NCBI RefSeq assembly: GCF_000341245.1
Contig: NZ_ANAD01000059.1
Span: forward strand, 75,156-114,073
Source: Nocardiopsis halophila DSM 44494
Lineage (GTDB): Bacteria > Actinomycetota > Actinomycetes > Streptosporangiales > Streptosporangiaceae
Length of the DNA: 38,918 bases
Reading direction: 5' to 3'
Part shown: positions 1 to 8,037 of the stretch, in pieces
Layout of the letters: every line of letters begins with the position of its first letter
Numbering within the stretch: position 1 is the first letter of the stretch
The notes under the pieces: model-generated
What the model was told of the DNA's origin: nothing
Seen by the model: only the letters and a program-made list of their open reading frames with translations
Database searches by the model: none
Made by a program: the position numbers and the translations under genes

Positions 1-1694
1 ACCCCGGCCGCACCGCCTTCCCCACGGCGTCGATCGCCAAGTCCTTCACCGCCGCGGCGGTCGTGGAGCTGGCCGAGCGCGGCGAGGTCGACCTGGACGC
101 GGACGTCAACACCTACCTGCCCGAGGACGAACGGCTCCCGGACGACCCTCGCGGGCCGGTCACCCTGCACCACCTGCTCACCCACACCGCCGGGTTCGCC
201 GAGCAGCTCGACGGCCTGCGCGCCCCCTCCGAGGAGGGGATCCTCCCGCTCGGCCGCTACGTCGCCGACCTGCGCCCCGATCGCATCCACCCGCCGGGCC
301 GCTACACCGGATACTCCAACTACGGCTACGTGGTGGCCGGCCGGGTCGTGGAGCAGGTGACCGGGGAGCCCTTCGGCCCCTACATCGAGCGGACCCTCTT
401 CGAACCGCTCGGCATGGAGCACACCGCGTTCGGCGGACCCGACACGGTCGGCGCACGCCTGGACCTTCCGGCCCTGTACGGCTCCGGTCAGGACGGCCGC
501 GAGCGCCTGGAGTACGAGTACATCAACGGCGCCCCGGCCGGGAGCGCCTTCTCCACCCCCGCCGACATGGCGGTCTTCATGCTGGAGCTGCTGCGCGAGC
601 GCCCCGCCGGCGGGGACGTGCTCACCGACGGCGCGGTGGAGGCGATGCTCGGCCGCCAGGCGGCCAACGATCCGCGCCTGACCGGGAGCGGCTACGGGGC
701 GTGGGAGCTGCGCACGGACGACCCGCGCGCGATCGGCCACGGCGGCGACGGCCCCGGCGTGCACACCCAGTACGCGCTCGTCCCCGAGCACGGCGCCGGG
801 ATCTTCGTGGCCGCCAACGGCGACGGGACCTCCGAGGGCATGTTCACCCTCCGGGACGACCTCGTCCGCGCGTACCTGGAGCGGTTCCACGGCGCCGGGC
901 CGCCGGAGGCCGGAGGCGGGGGGCAGGACGGCGGAGTGGAGCGCTATGCGGGCACCTACTCGATGACGCGCATCCCCCACCGCGAACCCGCCGAGGCGCT
1001 CTACGCCGCCCTGCAGACCCGGGTGAGCGCGGACGGGGAGCGCCTGCGCACGGTCGACCCGCTGTCCGGGGCGGCGGAGTGGCGCCCCGCCGGGGACGGC
1101 GTCTTCCACGCGGTCGGGGGCGACGCCGCAGAGAAGGGCTTCAGGCTGGTCTTCATCGAGGAGGACGGCCGGGTCACGGCCATGGGCATGGACCACATCC
1201 CGTCCAACGCCTTCGAACGGGTGCCCTGGTACCGCGACGCCCTGGTCCAGGGCGCCGCGGCGGCGGCCTCCCTCGCGCTGGCGCTGTCGACGCTCGTGTG
1301 GCCGGTCGGCGCCGCGGTGCGCCGCCTCCGGGGCCGCCGCTCGCAGGGGCACGGCGCCGGAGCGGCGTCGCCACTGGCCGTCGGCGCACGCTTCGTCGCG
1401 GGGCTGGCGTCGGCCCTGGCCGTCGCCCTGGTGGCGGGCTCCGGCGCCGCCCTGGTACTGCAGGGCATCGGCCCGGGGACGGCGCTCTTCCCGCCGTACC
1501 CGCCACTGCTGACGGCCCCGATGACGGCGGCGCTCCCGCTGACGGCCGCGGCGGCGGTCCTCGCCGTGCCCGCCTGGGTACGCGGCTGGTGGGGACCGGC
1601 CGCGCGGGTGCACTACACCCTGGTGGTCGCGGCACTGGGGGTGCTGTCGGCCCTCGCCCTGGCCTACGGCTTCACGGTCCTGCCGGGGGTCTGA
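1..1694 (+). CDS. Serine hydrolase, beta-lactamase class C / PBP4* family, with C-terminal membrane domain (5' end outside window)
   Basis: The reading frame is open from base 3, so the gene begins upstream of the window. The class C beta-lactamase signature is visible: S-I-A-K (SxxK, nt 30-41) supplies the nucleophilic serine and lysine, Y-S-N (YxN) lies at nt 312-320, and an H-G-G-D-G-P-G stretch near nt 738-758 takes the place of the KTG box. This family includes D-aminopeptidases, esterases and penicillin-binding-like proteins, so true beta-lactamase activity is not implied. After the catalytic domain come a linker (about nt 890-950), a small beta-rich region, and four hydrophobic helices (about nt 1240-1690) that should anchor the protein in the membrane. 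A strong hairpin terminator follows the stop. The catalytic class is clear; the substrate cannot be read from the sequence. Confidence 0.88.
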   Translation, partial: PGRTAFPTASIAKSFTAAAVVELAERGEVDLDADVNTYLPEDERLPDDPRGPVTLHHLLTHTAGFAEQLDGLRAPSEEGILPLGRYVADLRPDRIHPPGRYTGYSNYGYVVAGRVVEQVTGEPFGPYIERTLFEPLGMEHTAFGGPDTVGARLDLPALYGSGQDGRERLEYEYINGAPAGSAFSTPADMAVFMLELLRERPAGGDVLTDGAVEAMLGRQAANDPRLTGSGYGAWELRTDDPRAIGHGGDGPGVHTQYALVPEHGAGIFVAANGDGTSEGMFTLRDDLVRAYLERFHGAGPPEAGGGGQDGGVERYAGTYSMTRIPHREPAEALYAALQTRVSADGERLRTVDPLSGAAEWRPAGDGVFHAVGGDAAEKGFRLVFIEEDGRVTAMGMDHIPSNAFERVPWYRDALVQGAAAAASLALALSTLVWPVGAAVRRLRGRRSQGHGAGAASPLAVGARFVAGLASALAVALVAGSGAALVLQGIGPGTALFPPYPPLLTAPMTAALPLTAAAAVLAVPAWVRGWWGPAARVHYTLVVAALGVLSALALAYGFTVLPGV

Positions 1695-1717
1695 GGGCGC
1701 GCCCCGGGCCGCCGCTG

Positions 1718-1752
1718 CGGGCCCCGCCGTCCAGAACGGGCGGCGGGGCCCG
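1718..1752 (+). terminator. Intrinsic terminator of the serine hydrolase gene
   Basis: A 15-bp stem (one G-T pair) closes a 5-nt loop, with left arm 1718-1732 and right arm 1738-1752, starting 24 nt after the stop codon. It is followed by TTCGGGTT rather than a true T-run, as is common in very GC-rich genomes. Confidence 0.75.
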
Positions 1753-2131
1753 TTCGGGTTCACGGCATCAGGCGTGGTGTCCCGCTCCCTCTGCCCGGGG
1801 CCGCCCCGCGGGGCAGGAGTACGGCCGATCCCCCTCTTCGCCCCTTCTGGCGGCCGGGAGAGGGCATCGATCGTGCTGGTTTCGCCACGTCAGACCGCCG
1901 ATAGTGGTGATACCGCCACGGTCGACGGCCCGATGGCACCGCCCACCGGAATCGAGCGGACGGTCAGCGGTCGCCCCTCTACGTGGCCGCCGTCGGCGCC
2001 GGGGGCGACGACGCCCGGACGACGGTGACGCCCCTCGCCGGGAAGACCCCGTTCGACCTGGGAATTCACCCGTCAACGCGGCTAATGCCGGTCGTTAGCA
2101 GATCTAACTACCGCTCATCGGATGTTTCCCC
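1753..2131. other. Intergenic region without recognised gene
   Basis: About 380 bases between the serine hydrolase terminator and the rarD promoter. Short open frames exist on both strands, but none has a convincing start, length or protein-like composition. I see no RNA gene here. The last 60 bases are less GC-rich, consistent with a promoter region. Confidence 0.5.
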
Positions 2132-2137
2132 TACTCT
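2132..2137 (+). promoter_or_regulatory. -10 box of rarD, probably leaderless
   Basis: TACTCT lies 6 nt before the GTG start of rarD and there is no Shine-Dalgarno sequence. Transcription would therefore start at or next to the start codon. The same geometry recurs at five other genes in the window. Confidence 0.5.
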
Positions 2138-2143
2138 GCTGGG

Positions 2144-3088
2144 GTGTCCGAGACCGATCGCGGCGTGCTCCTCGGGGCCAGCGCCTACCTCATGTGGGGC
2201 CTGACCACCCTCTACTGGCCCCTGCTCGAACCCTCCGCTCCGCTGGAGATCCTCGCCCACCGGATGGTGTGGTCCCTGCTGGTCGTGGGGGTGCTCGTGT
2301 CCCTGCGGCGGAGCTGGCGGCCGGTGCTGGCGGCGCTGCGCACCCCGCGGCAGCTGCTCGTGCTCACCGCCGCGGCGGCGGTCATCTCCGTCAACTGGGG
2401 CCTGTTCATCGTCGCCGTGAACTCCGGCCAGACCTCCCAGGCCGCCCTCGGCTACTTCATCAACCCCCTGGTCAGCGTGGTGCTGGGGGTGCTCGTCTTC
2501 GCCGAGCGGCTGCGCCCCGCCCAGTGGACCGCCATCGCGCTGGGCGCCGTCGCGGTCGCGGTGCTCACCTACGCCTACGGCGGCGTCCCCTGGTACTCGC
2601 TCGGGATGGCGTTCTCCTTCGCCACCTACGGCCTGGTCAAGCGCTTCACCACGCTCGACGGCCTGCAGAGCCTCACCGTCGAGACGCTGCTGATGCTCCT
2701 GCCCGCAGTGGCCTACGTGGTCCACCTGGAGTCGTCGGGAGCCGGGACCTTCGCCTCCCTGTCCCCCGCGCACACCCTGCTGCTGGTGGGCAGCGGCATC
2801 GCCACCGCCGTGCCGCTCATGTGCTTCGGCGCGGCCAACCGCCGCATCCCGCTCAGCCTGATCGGGCTGCTGCAGTTCGTCGTCCCGGTGATGCAGTTCC
2901 TCTTCGCCTGGCTGGTCTTCGACGAGCCGCTGCCGCTCAGCCGCTGGATCGGCTTCGGGGTCGTCTGGGTCGCCCTCGTCGTCTTCGCCACGGACATGCT
3001 CCGCAACGCCCGGCGCCCCCCGCGGCCCGAGCCCGAGACGGAGCAGACCGCCCGCCCCGGCGCCCAGCCCGACGCTCAGCCCAACTGA
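2144..3088 (+). CDS. rarD: RarD-type EamA/DMT superfamily permease
   Basis: An integral membrane transporter of 314 aa with about ten hydrophobic helices arranged as two EamA halves (about residues 5-145 and 150-290). The N-terminal motif G-L-T-T-L-Y-W (about residues 19-25) followed by E-I-L-A-H-R is the RarD hallmark that separates it from other drug/metabolite transporters. The name comes from an E. coli chloramphenicol-sensitivity locus; the physiological substrate of the family is not settled. The last 25 residues are a charged, proline-rich cytoplasmic tail. The GTG start is preceded by a -10-like box rather than a ribosome binding site. The 3' end overlaps the convergent PRC-barrel gene by 13 nt. 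Confidence 0.88.
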   Translation: MSETDRGVLLGASAYLMWGLTTLYWPLLEPSAPLEILAHRMVWSLLVVGVLVSLRRSWRPVLAALRTPRQLLVLTAAAAVISVNWGLFIVAVNSGQTSQAALGYFINPLVSVVLGVLVFAERLRPAQWTAIALGAVAVAVLTYAYGGVPWYSLGMAFSFATYGLVKRFTTLDGLQSLTVETLLMLLPAVAYVVHLESSGAGTFASLSPAHTLLLVGSGIATAVPLMCFGAANRRIPLSLIGLLQFVVPVMQFLFAWLVFDEPLPLSRWIGFGVVWVALVVFATDMLRNARRPPRPEPETEQTARPGAQPDAQPN

Positions 3089-3486
3089 TCCACGTGCTCC
3101 TCGCCCACGTCCCCCGGGTCCGGCTTGCGGTGCCGGCCCCGGGGCCGGTCCTCCGCTCGTGGTACGGGCACCTCCGGTGCCAGCCCGTAGTGCGCGAAGA
3201 CGGCGTCCTCCTGCTCGACCGAGATGTGCCGGTCGACGGCGAAGCTCGGAGCGCTGCGCACGGTCTCGGCGTCGAAGGGCACCTGCAGCCCCTCGTCGAC
3301 CACGTGCGCCCCGCGCAGCGGGACGAAGCTCTCCCCGGTCCCGAACACCCCGGTGCGCACGGTCACCCAGGCCGGTTCGCGGGTCCGGTCGTCGAAGAAC
3401 ACCTGCCCGATCCGGCCCACCACGGTGCCGACGGAGTCCAGCAGCCGGTTCCCGACCAGCCGCCGCGCCCCCGAATAGTCCGCCAC
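3076..3486 (-). CDS. PRC-barrel domain protein
   Basis: A small soluble protein of about 136 aa. The first 75 residues (R-L-V-G-N-R-L-L-D, then V-G-R-I-G-Q-V-F-F-D-D, then W-V-T-V-R-T-G and E-S-F-V-P-L) match the PRC-barrel fold, a beta-barrel found in RimM, in photosynthetic reaction centre H subunits and in many stand-alone actinobacterial proteins of unknown role. The C-terminal 60 residues are charged. The start is uncertain. I chose the GTG at 3486, giving an M-A-D-Y N-terminus with a G-rich stretch 8 nt upstream; GTG at 3495 or 3552 are alternatives. It lies downstream of the polyprenyl synthase gene on the same strand and ends inside the 3' end of rarD. Confidence 0.75.
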   Translation of the reverse strand: MADYSGARRLVGNRLLDSVGTVVGRIGQVFFDDRTREPAWVTVRTGVFGTGESFVPLRGAHVVDEGLQVPFDAETVRSAPSFAVDRHISVEQEDAVFAHYGLAPEVPVPRAEDRPRGRHRKPDPGDVGEEHVDQLG

Positions 3487-3650
3487 GGCGTCCACCCCCC
3501 GGTGCCTCTGCCCGGCGTCCTGCCAGGTCAGATGCGGTGCTTCCCTCCGCACCGGGGGTTCATGCCGGGGATTGCCAGGGCCTTACGCACCCGGGGACGG
3601 GGCGTGACCCCGCGGGCTCTGCGACAGGCCGCTCAGGACGCTCGACCGGC

Positions 3651-4658
3651 TCAGCCCGTGCGCTCCACCACGTAGTCGCACAGCGCCTCGAACGCCTCCC
3701 GCGCCGGACCCTTGGGCAGCGGGGCCAGCTCGGTGCGCGCCCGGTCCGCCCAGCCGCGCATCTCCGCGCGCGCCTGCTCCATGGCCGTGTGCGCGCGCAG
3801 CAGCCCCAGCGCCTCGTGCGCCTCCTCCTCGTCCAAGGGGCGGCCCAGCAGCGAGCGCAGGCGCGCGTCGGCGGGGTCGGTGCCGCGCAGCGCGTAGAAC
3901 ATGGGCAGGGTGAGCACGCCCTCGCGCAGGTCGGTGCCGGGGATCTTGCCCGAGTCGCGGGGGTCCCCGGCCACGTCCAGGATGTCGTCGGAGAGCTGGA
4001 AGGCCATGCCCAGTGCCTCGCCCGCGCTGGTGAGCGCCTCGATCACGTCGCGGTCGGCCTTGCCGAAGATCGCGCCGAACCGCGCCGAGGAGGCGATGAG
4101 CGAGGCCGTCTTGTCCGCGATCACCTGCATGTAGTGGTCGAGCGGGTCGGTGCCCTCGGCCGGCCCGGCGGTCTCCAGGATCTGCCCCTGCACCAGGCGC
4201 CCGAAGGTCCGCGCCTGCAGCCGCACCGCGTCGGTGCCCAGGTCGGCCAGCATCTCCGAGGCCCGGGCGAAGACGAAGTCCCCGGTGAGGATCGCCACGG
4301 AGTTGCCCCAGCGCTGGTTGGCACTGGTGTGGCCGCGGCGCATCTCCGCCTCGTCCATCACGTCGTCGTGGTAGAGCGTGGCCACGTGGGTGAGCTCGAC
4401 CACGGCCGCGGCCGGGACCAGCTCGGGGTTGCCGGCCGCCCCGCCGAACCGCGCGGACAGCAGCACCAGCGTCGCCCGGAACCGCTTGCCCCCCGCCTCC
4501 AGCAGGTGGGCGGCGGCCTCCCGGAGCAGCGGGTCGCTGGCGGCCACCGTGTCCCGCAGCGTCTCCTCGACCCGCACCAGGTCGGCCTGGACCTCTTGGG
4601 CGAGCACCGGGTCGATACTCGGCAGAGCGAGGAAACCGCTCGGGACAGCACCGCTCAC
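3651..4658 (-). CDS. Long-chain polyprenyl diphosphate synthase (class I trans-prenyltransferase)
   Basis: Condenses isopentenyl diphosphate onto an allylic primer to make the prenyl tail, most likely for menaquinone given the neighbours. Both Asp-rich motifs are present: D-D-x-x-D at residues 98-102 (first aspartate-rich motif) and D-D-I-L-D at 224-228. G-G-K-R-F-R at about 56-61 is the conserved IPP-binding region. Small residues (Ala, Thr) stand five and four positions before the first Asp, which in this family favours a long product. I start it at GTG 4658 because a GGAG (4666-4669) sits 7 nt upstream; GTG 4673 has no such site. Length 335 aa is normal. It is separated from nuoN by a strong terminator, so it has its own promoter in 4659-4827. 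Confidence 0.9.
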   Translation of the reverse strand: MSGAVPSGFLALPSIDPVLAQEVQADLVRVEETLRDTVAASDPLLREAAAHLLEAGGKRFRATLVLLSARFGGAAGNPELVPAAAVVELTHVATLYHDDVMDEAEMRRGHTSANQRWGNSVAILTGDFVFARASEMLADLGTDAVRLQARTFGRLVQGQILETAGPAEGTDPLDHYMQVIADKTASLIASSARFGAIFGKADRDVIEALTSAGEALGMAFQLSDDILDVAGDPRDSGKIPGTDLREGVLTLPMFYALRGTDPADARLRSLLGRPLDEEEAHEALGLLRAHTAMEQARAEMRGWADRARTELAPLPKGPAREAFEALCDYVVERTG

Positions 4659-4827
4659 CAGAAAGCTCCACACGTCAACGGGGCGCGCACCACCCCGGAT
4701 CCGGCCTGGCGCCGGTCCGGCATATCGCGCGCTCTCGGGATGAACATCGACCGACTTGCCAAGTTATCGGACCCGGATTGAAGAGCCAAAGCCACCCACC
4801 GCCCGTGAACCGCCGGTGACCTCCTGC

Positions 4828-4872
4828 GGCGCGGACCCCCCGGTGCCGCCCGGGCACCGGCGGGTCCGCGCC
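4828..4872 (-). terminator. Terminator at the end of the nuo operon
   Basis: An 11-bp outer stem (4828-4838 with 4862-4872), one mismatch, then an 8-bp inner stem (4840-4847 with 4853-4860) and a 5-nt loop. It starts 12 nt after the nuoN stop codon. There is no long T-run. It insulates the polyprenyl synthase gene from the 16-kb nuo transcript. Confidence 0.8.
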
Positions 4873-4884
4873 GCCCGAGCGGTG

Positions 4885-6483
4885 TCACCGTGTGAAGACC
4901 CCGGCGGTGGCCACCGCCTCCTGCCCGGGCTCGGGAACCAGGTGGTCCAGGACCGGTGTGGGGTAGATCCCCAGCACCAGGGTGGCGGCCACGCCCACGC
5001 CGATCGCGGTACCGGTGAGCGCCCCGGCCCGGGCGGTGTGCACCGTCCCCTCGGCGGACGGTTCGGCGAAGTACATCAGCACGATGATGCGCACGTAGAA
5101 GAACGCGGTCACCGCGCTGCTGAGCACGCCGACCACCACCAGCGGCACCGCGCCGGCGGCCACCGCCGCCTCGAACACCGCGAACTTGCCGATGAACCCG
5201 CTGGTCAGCGGGATTCCGGCGAAGGCCAGCAGGAACAGCGCCAGGGCGCCGGCCAGCGCCGGGGAGGTGCGGCCCAGCCCGGCCCACCGGGACAGGTCCC
5301 CCGCCTCGGGGCCGCCCTCGTGCGTGCGCACCAGGGTGACCACGGCGAAGGCGCCGACGGTGGTGAAGCCGTAGGCCGCCAGGTAGAACATCGCCCCGGC
5401 CAGCCCCGCGGAGTCCGCGGCGACCACCGCGGTCAGCACGAACCCGGCGTGCACCACCGAGGAGTAGGCCAGCAGCCGCTTGATGTCGCGCTGGGTCACG
5501 GCCACCACCGCGGCCAGCACCATGGTGAGGATCGCCACCACCCAGATCATCGGCCGCCAGGCCTCGGCGGTGTCCCCGAAGGCGGTGAAGAACACCCGCA
5601 GCAGCGCCCCGAAGGCCGCGACCAGGGTGCCCGAGGCCATCAGCGCGGTGATCGGGGTGGGCGCCCCCTGGTAGACGTCGGGCTTCCAGTTGTGGAAGGG
5701 CACCGCGCCGACCTTGAACAGCAGCCCCGCCCCGACCAGGGCGATCCCGAGCAGCAGCAGCGGCTCCCCGCCGCCGCCCTCGAACGCGCCGCCCCCGCCG
5801 GCCCGGACCGCCTCGGCGACCCCGGCGTAGTTCACCGTCCCGGAGAACCCGTACACCAGCGCGATGCCGAACAGGAAGAACGCCGAGGAGAACGCGCCCA
5901 GCAGGAAGTACTTGACCGCCGCCTCCTGGGAGAACAGCCGGCGGCGCCGCGCCAGCCCGCACAGCAGGTACAGCGGGAGGCTCATCACCTCCAGGGCGAT
6001 GAACAGGGTGAGGAAGTCGTTGGCGGCCGGGAACAGCAGCATGCCCAGCACCGCGAACAGCACCAGGGGGTAGACCTCGGTGTGCTCGGAGCCGGCGAGC
6101 ACGTGCGCGCGCTCCTCCTCGCTGCCGGGGACTGCCGCCGCCTGCGCGGCGAACGCGTCCTCGCCCTCCCGCCGCTCGGCGATCAGCAGCAGCGCGATCG
6201 CGGCCATCACCAGGATCGTGCCCTGGAGGAACAGCGCGGGGCGGTCGACCGCCACCGCGCCCATGGCCAGCGTGGTGCCCTCCGCGGGCACCGAGCCGAC
6301 CTGCAGCACGGTCAGCACGAACGCCGCGACCAGCGCGGCCGCGGTCAGCCCCAGCTGCACCGGGCGCCGCCGCGCCTTGGGGGCGAAGGCCTCCACCAGG
6401 ACGGCGAGCACCCCCGCCCCGAAGACGGTCAGCATCGGGGCGAGCAGCCAGTAGTCGATGGCCGGTGGTGCGTCGGTGATCAC
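4885..6483 (-). CDS. nuoN: NADH-quinone oxidoreductase subunit N
   Basis: One of three antiporter-like proton-pumping subunits of the complex I membrane arm. 532 aa with about 14 hydrophobic helices; the conserved core includes F-K-V-G-A-V-P-F-H-N-W-K-P-D-V-Y and the helix with H-A-G-F, where the conserved lysine and histidine of the proton channel lie. The GTG start at 6483 overlaps the nuoM stop as GTGA, so the two are translationally coupled; a longer upstream reading is out-of-frame nuoM sequence and was rejected. It is the last gene of the operon. Between helices (about residues 105-130) is a charged loop that looks lineage-specific. Confidence 0.95.
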   Translation of the reverse strand: MITDAPPAIDYWLLAPMLTVFGAGVLAVLVEAFAPKARRRPVQLGLTAAALVAAFVLTVLQVGSVPAEGTTLAMGAVAVDRPALFLQGTILVMAAIALLLIAERREGEDAFAAQAAAVPGSEEERAHVLAGSEHTEVYPLVLFAVLGMLLFPAANDFLTLFIALEVMSLPLYLLCGLARRRRLFSQEAAVKYFLLGAFSSAFFLFGIALVYGFSGTVNYAGVAEAVRAGGGGAFEGGGGEPLLLLGIALVGAGLLFKVGAVPFHNWKPDVYQGAPTPITALMASGTLVAAFGALLRVFFTAFGDTAEAWRPMIWVVAILTMVLAAVVAVTQRDIKRLLAYSSVVHAGFVLTAVVAADSAGLAGAMFYLAAYGFTTVGAFAVVTLVRTHEGGPEAGDLSRWAGLGRTSPALAGALALFLLAFAGIPLTSGFIGKFAVFEAAVAAGAVPLVVVGVLSSAVTAFFYVRIIVLMYFAEPSAEGTVHTARAGALTGTAIGVGVAATLVLGIYPTPVLDHLVPEPGQEAVATAGVFTR

Positions 6484-8033
6484 TCGTGGGCTCCTTCCTC
6501 GCCGCCCGCGACGGGGCCCGCCCCGTCGACCGCGGGCGCGGGGTCGACGGCGTCCAGCTGGACCATGGTGCGCTCCACCGCGGGCTCGGCGGCGTCCAGC
6601 ATCGGCTGCGGGTAGACGCCCAGCAGCACGATGAGCGCGGCGAGCGGGGCGATCGCCGCCACCTCCCGCGCGTCGAGGTCGCGCAGGCCGGCCAGCCGCT
6701 CGGGGACCGGGCCGGTCATGGTGCGCTGGTACATCCACAGGATGTAGAGGGCCGCCAGCACCACCCCGACCGCGGCGATGACCGCCGGGACCGGGTTGAA
6801 GGCGTAGGTGCCGACGAACACCAGGAACTCGCTGACGAACGGCGCCAGCCCGGGCAGCGCCAGCCCGGCGAGCCCGGCCAGCAGGAAGGTCCCCGCCAGC
6901 ACCGGGGCCACCTTCTGCACCCCCTGGTAGTCGCCGATCGCCGCCGACCCCCGGCGGGCGAGCAGGAACCCGACGATCAGGAACAGCGCCCCGGTCGCGA
7001 AGCCGTGGTTGACCATGTACAGGGCCGCCCCGGACTGGGCCTGGGTGGTCATCGCGAAGATCCCCAGGGTGATGAACCCGAAGTGGGAGACCGAGGTGAA
7101 GGCGATCAGCCGCATCATGTCGCTCTGCCCGATCGCCAGCACAGCGCCGTAGACGATGCTGACCAGGCTCAGCGCCACCGCCGGCCACACGAACCAGGTG
7201 GCGGCCCCGGGGAACAGCTCCAGGCAGTACCGGAGCATGCCGTAGGTGCCGACCTTGTCCAGCACCCCGACCAGCAGCACCGCGGTGCCCGGCCGGGAGG
7301 AGGCCGCCGCGCTCGGCAGCCAGCTGTGCAGCGGCCACATCGGCGCCTTGATCGCGAAGGCGATGAAGAAGCCGAGGAAGAGCCAGCGCGCCGCGGCCGG
7401 GTCGACCTGGGCCAGCGCGCCGCCGGCCAGGTCGCTCCACAGGAAGGTGCCGCCGTAGACGTACACCCCGATGACCGCGACCAGCATCAGCAGTCCGCCG
7501 GCCAGGCTGTAGAGCAGGAACGTGACCGCGGCCCGGCGCCGCTCGGCGCCCCGCCCGTAGCGCCCGATCATGAAGTAGACCGGGATCAGCATGGCCTCGA
7601 AGAAGACGTAGAACAGGAAGACGTCGGTCGCCGCGAAGACGCCGATCATCATCGCTTCCAGGAGCAGGATCAGGCCGAAGTAGCCCTTGCCCCCGTCGTC
7701 GGCGTCGTCGCACTCGTGCCAGGCGGCCAGGATCACCAGCGGCACCAGCACCGCCGACATCAGGATCAGCATCAGCGCGATGCCGTCCACGCCCAGGGCG
7801 TAGTTGATCCCGAACCGGGGGATCCAGGGGTGCACCTCCTGGAACTGCAGCCGGTCGGCGGCGGCCGTGGAGAAGTTCGACGCCATCGCGGCCATCAGCG
7901 CCAGCGTGCCCAGGGACACGCCCAGCGCGATGCGCTTGGCCAGCCCGGGGGCCCCGCGCGGGACCAGCGCCACGGCCAGCGCGCCCAGCGCCGGCAGTGC
8001 CAGTCCCAGTGTCAGCCAGGGGATGTCGGTCAT
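6480..8033 (-). CDS. nuoM: NADH-quinone oxidoreductase subunit M
   Basis: Antiporter-like proton-pumping subunit of complex I, 517 aa, about 14 transmembrane helices. Recognisable core: G-V-D-G-I-A-L (about residues 80-86), F-Y-V-F-F-E-A-M-L-I-P (helix with the conserved Glu), K-A-P-M-W-P-L-H-S-W-L-P (conserved channel Lys and the discontinuous helix). The ATG at 8033 lies 4 nt after the nuoL stop. The 3' end overlaps nuoN by 4 nt. The last 40 residues are a hydrophilic, acidic tail rich in Ala and Pro. Confidence 0.96.
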   Translation of the reverse strand: MTDIPWLTLGLALPALGALAVALVPRGAPGLAKRIALGVSLGTLALMAAMASNFSTAAADRLQFQEVHPWIPRFGINYALGVDGIALMLILMSAVLVPLVILAAWHECDDADDGGKGYFGLILLLEAMMIGVFAATDVFLFYVFFEAMLIPVYFMIGRYGRGAERRRAAVTFLLYSLAGGLLMLVAVIGVYVYGGTFLWSDLAGGALAQVDPAAARWLFLGFFIAFAIKAPMWPLHSWLPSAAASSRPGTAVLLVGVLDKVGTYGMLRYCLELFPGAATWFVWPAVALSLVSIVYGAVLAIGQSDMMRLIAFTSVSHFGFITLGIFAMTTQAQSGAALYMVNHGFATGALFLIVGFLLARRGSAAIGDYQGVQKVAPVLAGTFLLAGLAGLALPGLAPFVSEFLVFVGTYAFNPVPAVIAAVGVVLAALYILWMYQRTMTGPVPERLAGLRDLDAREVAAIAPLAALIVLLGVYPQPMLDAAEPAVERTMVQLDAVDPAPAVDGAGPVAGGEEGAHE

Positions 8034-8037
8034 CGGC

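Noticed and set aside
6484-7713. Upstream extension of nuoN to a 942-aa protein
   Set aside because: The extra 410 codons lie inside nuoM in another frame and are Arg/Gly-rich; the GTG at 6483 overlapping the nuoM stop is the natural start.
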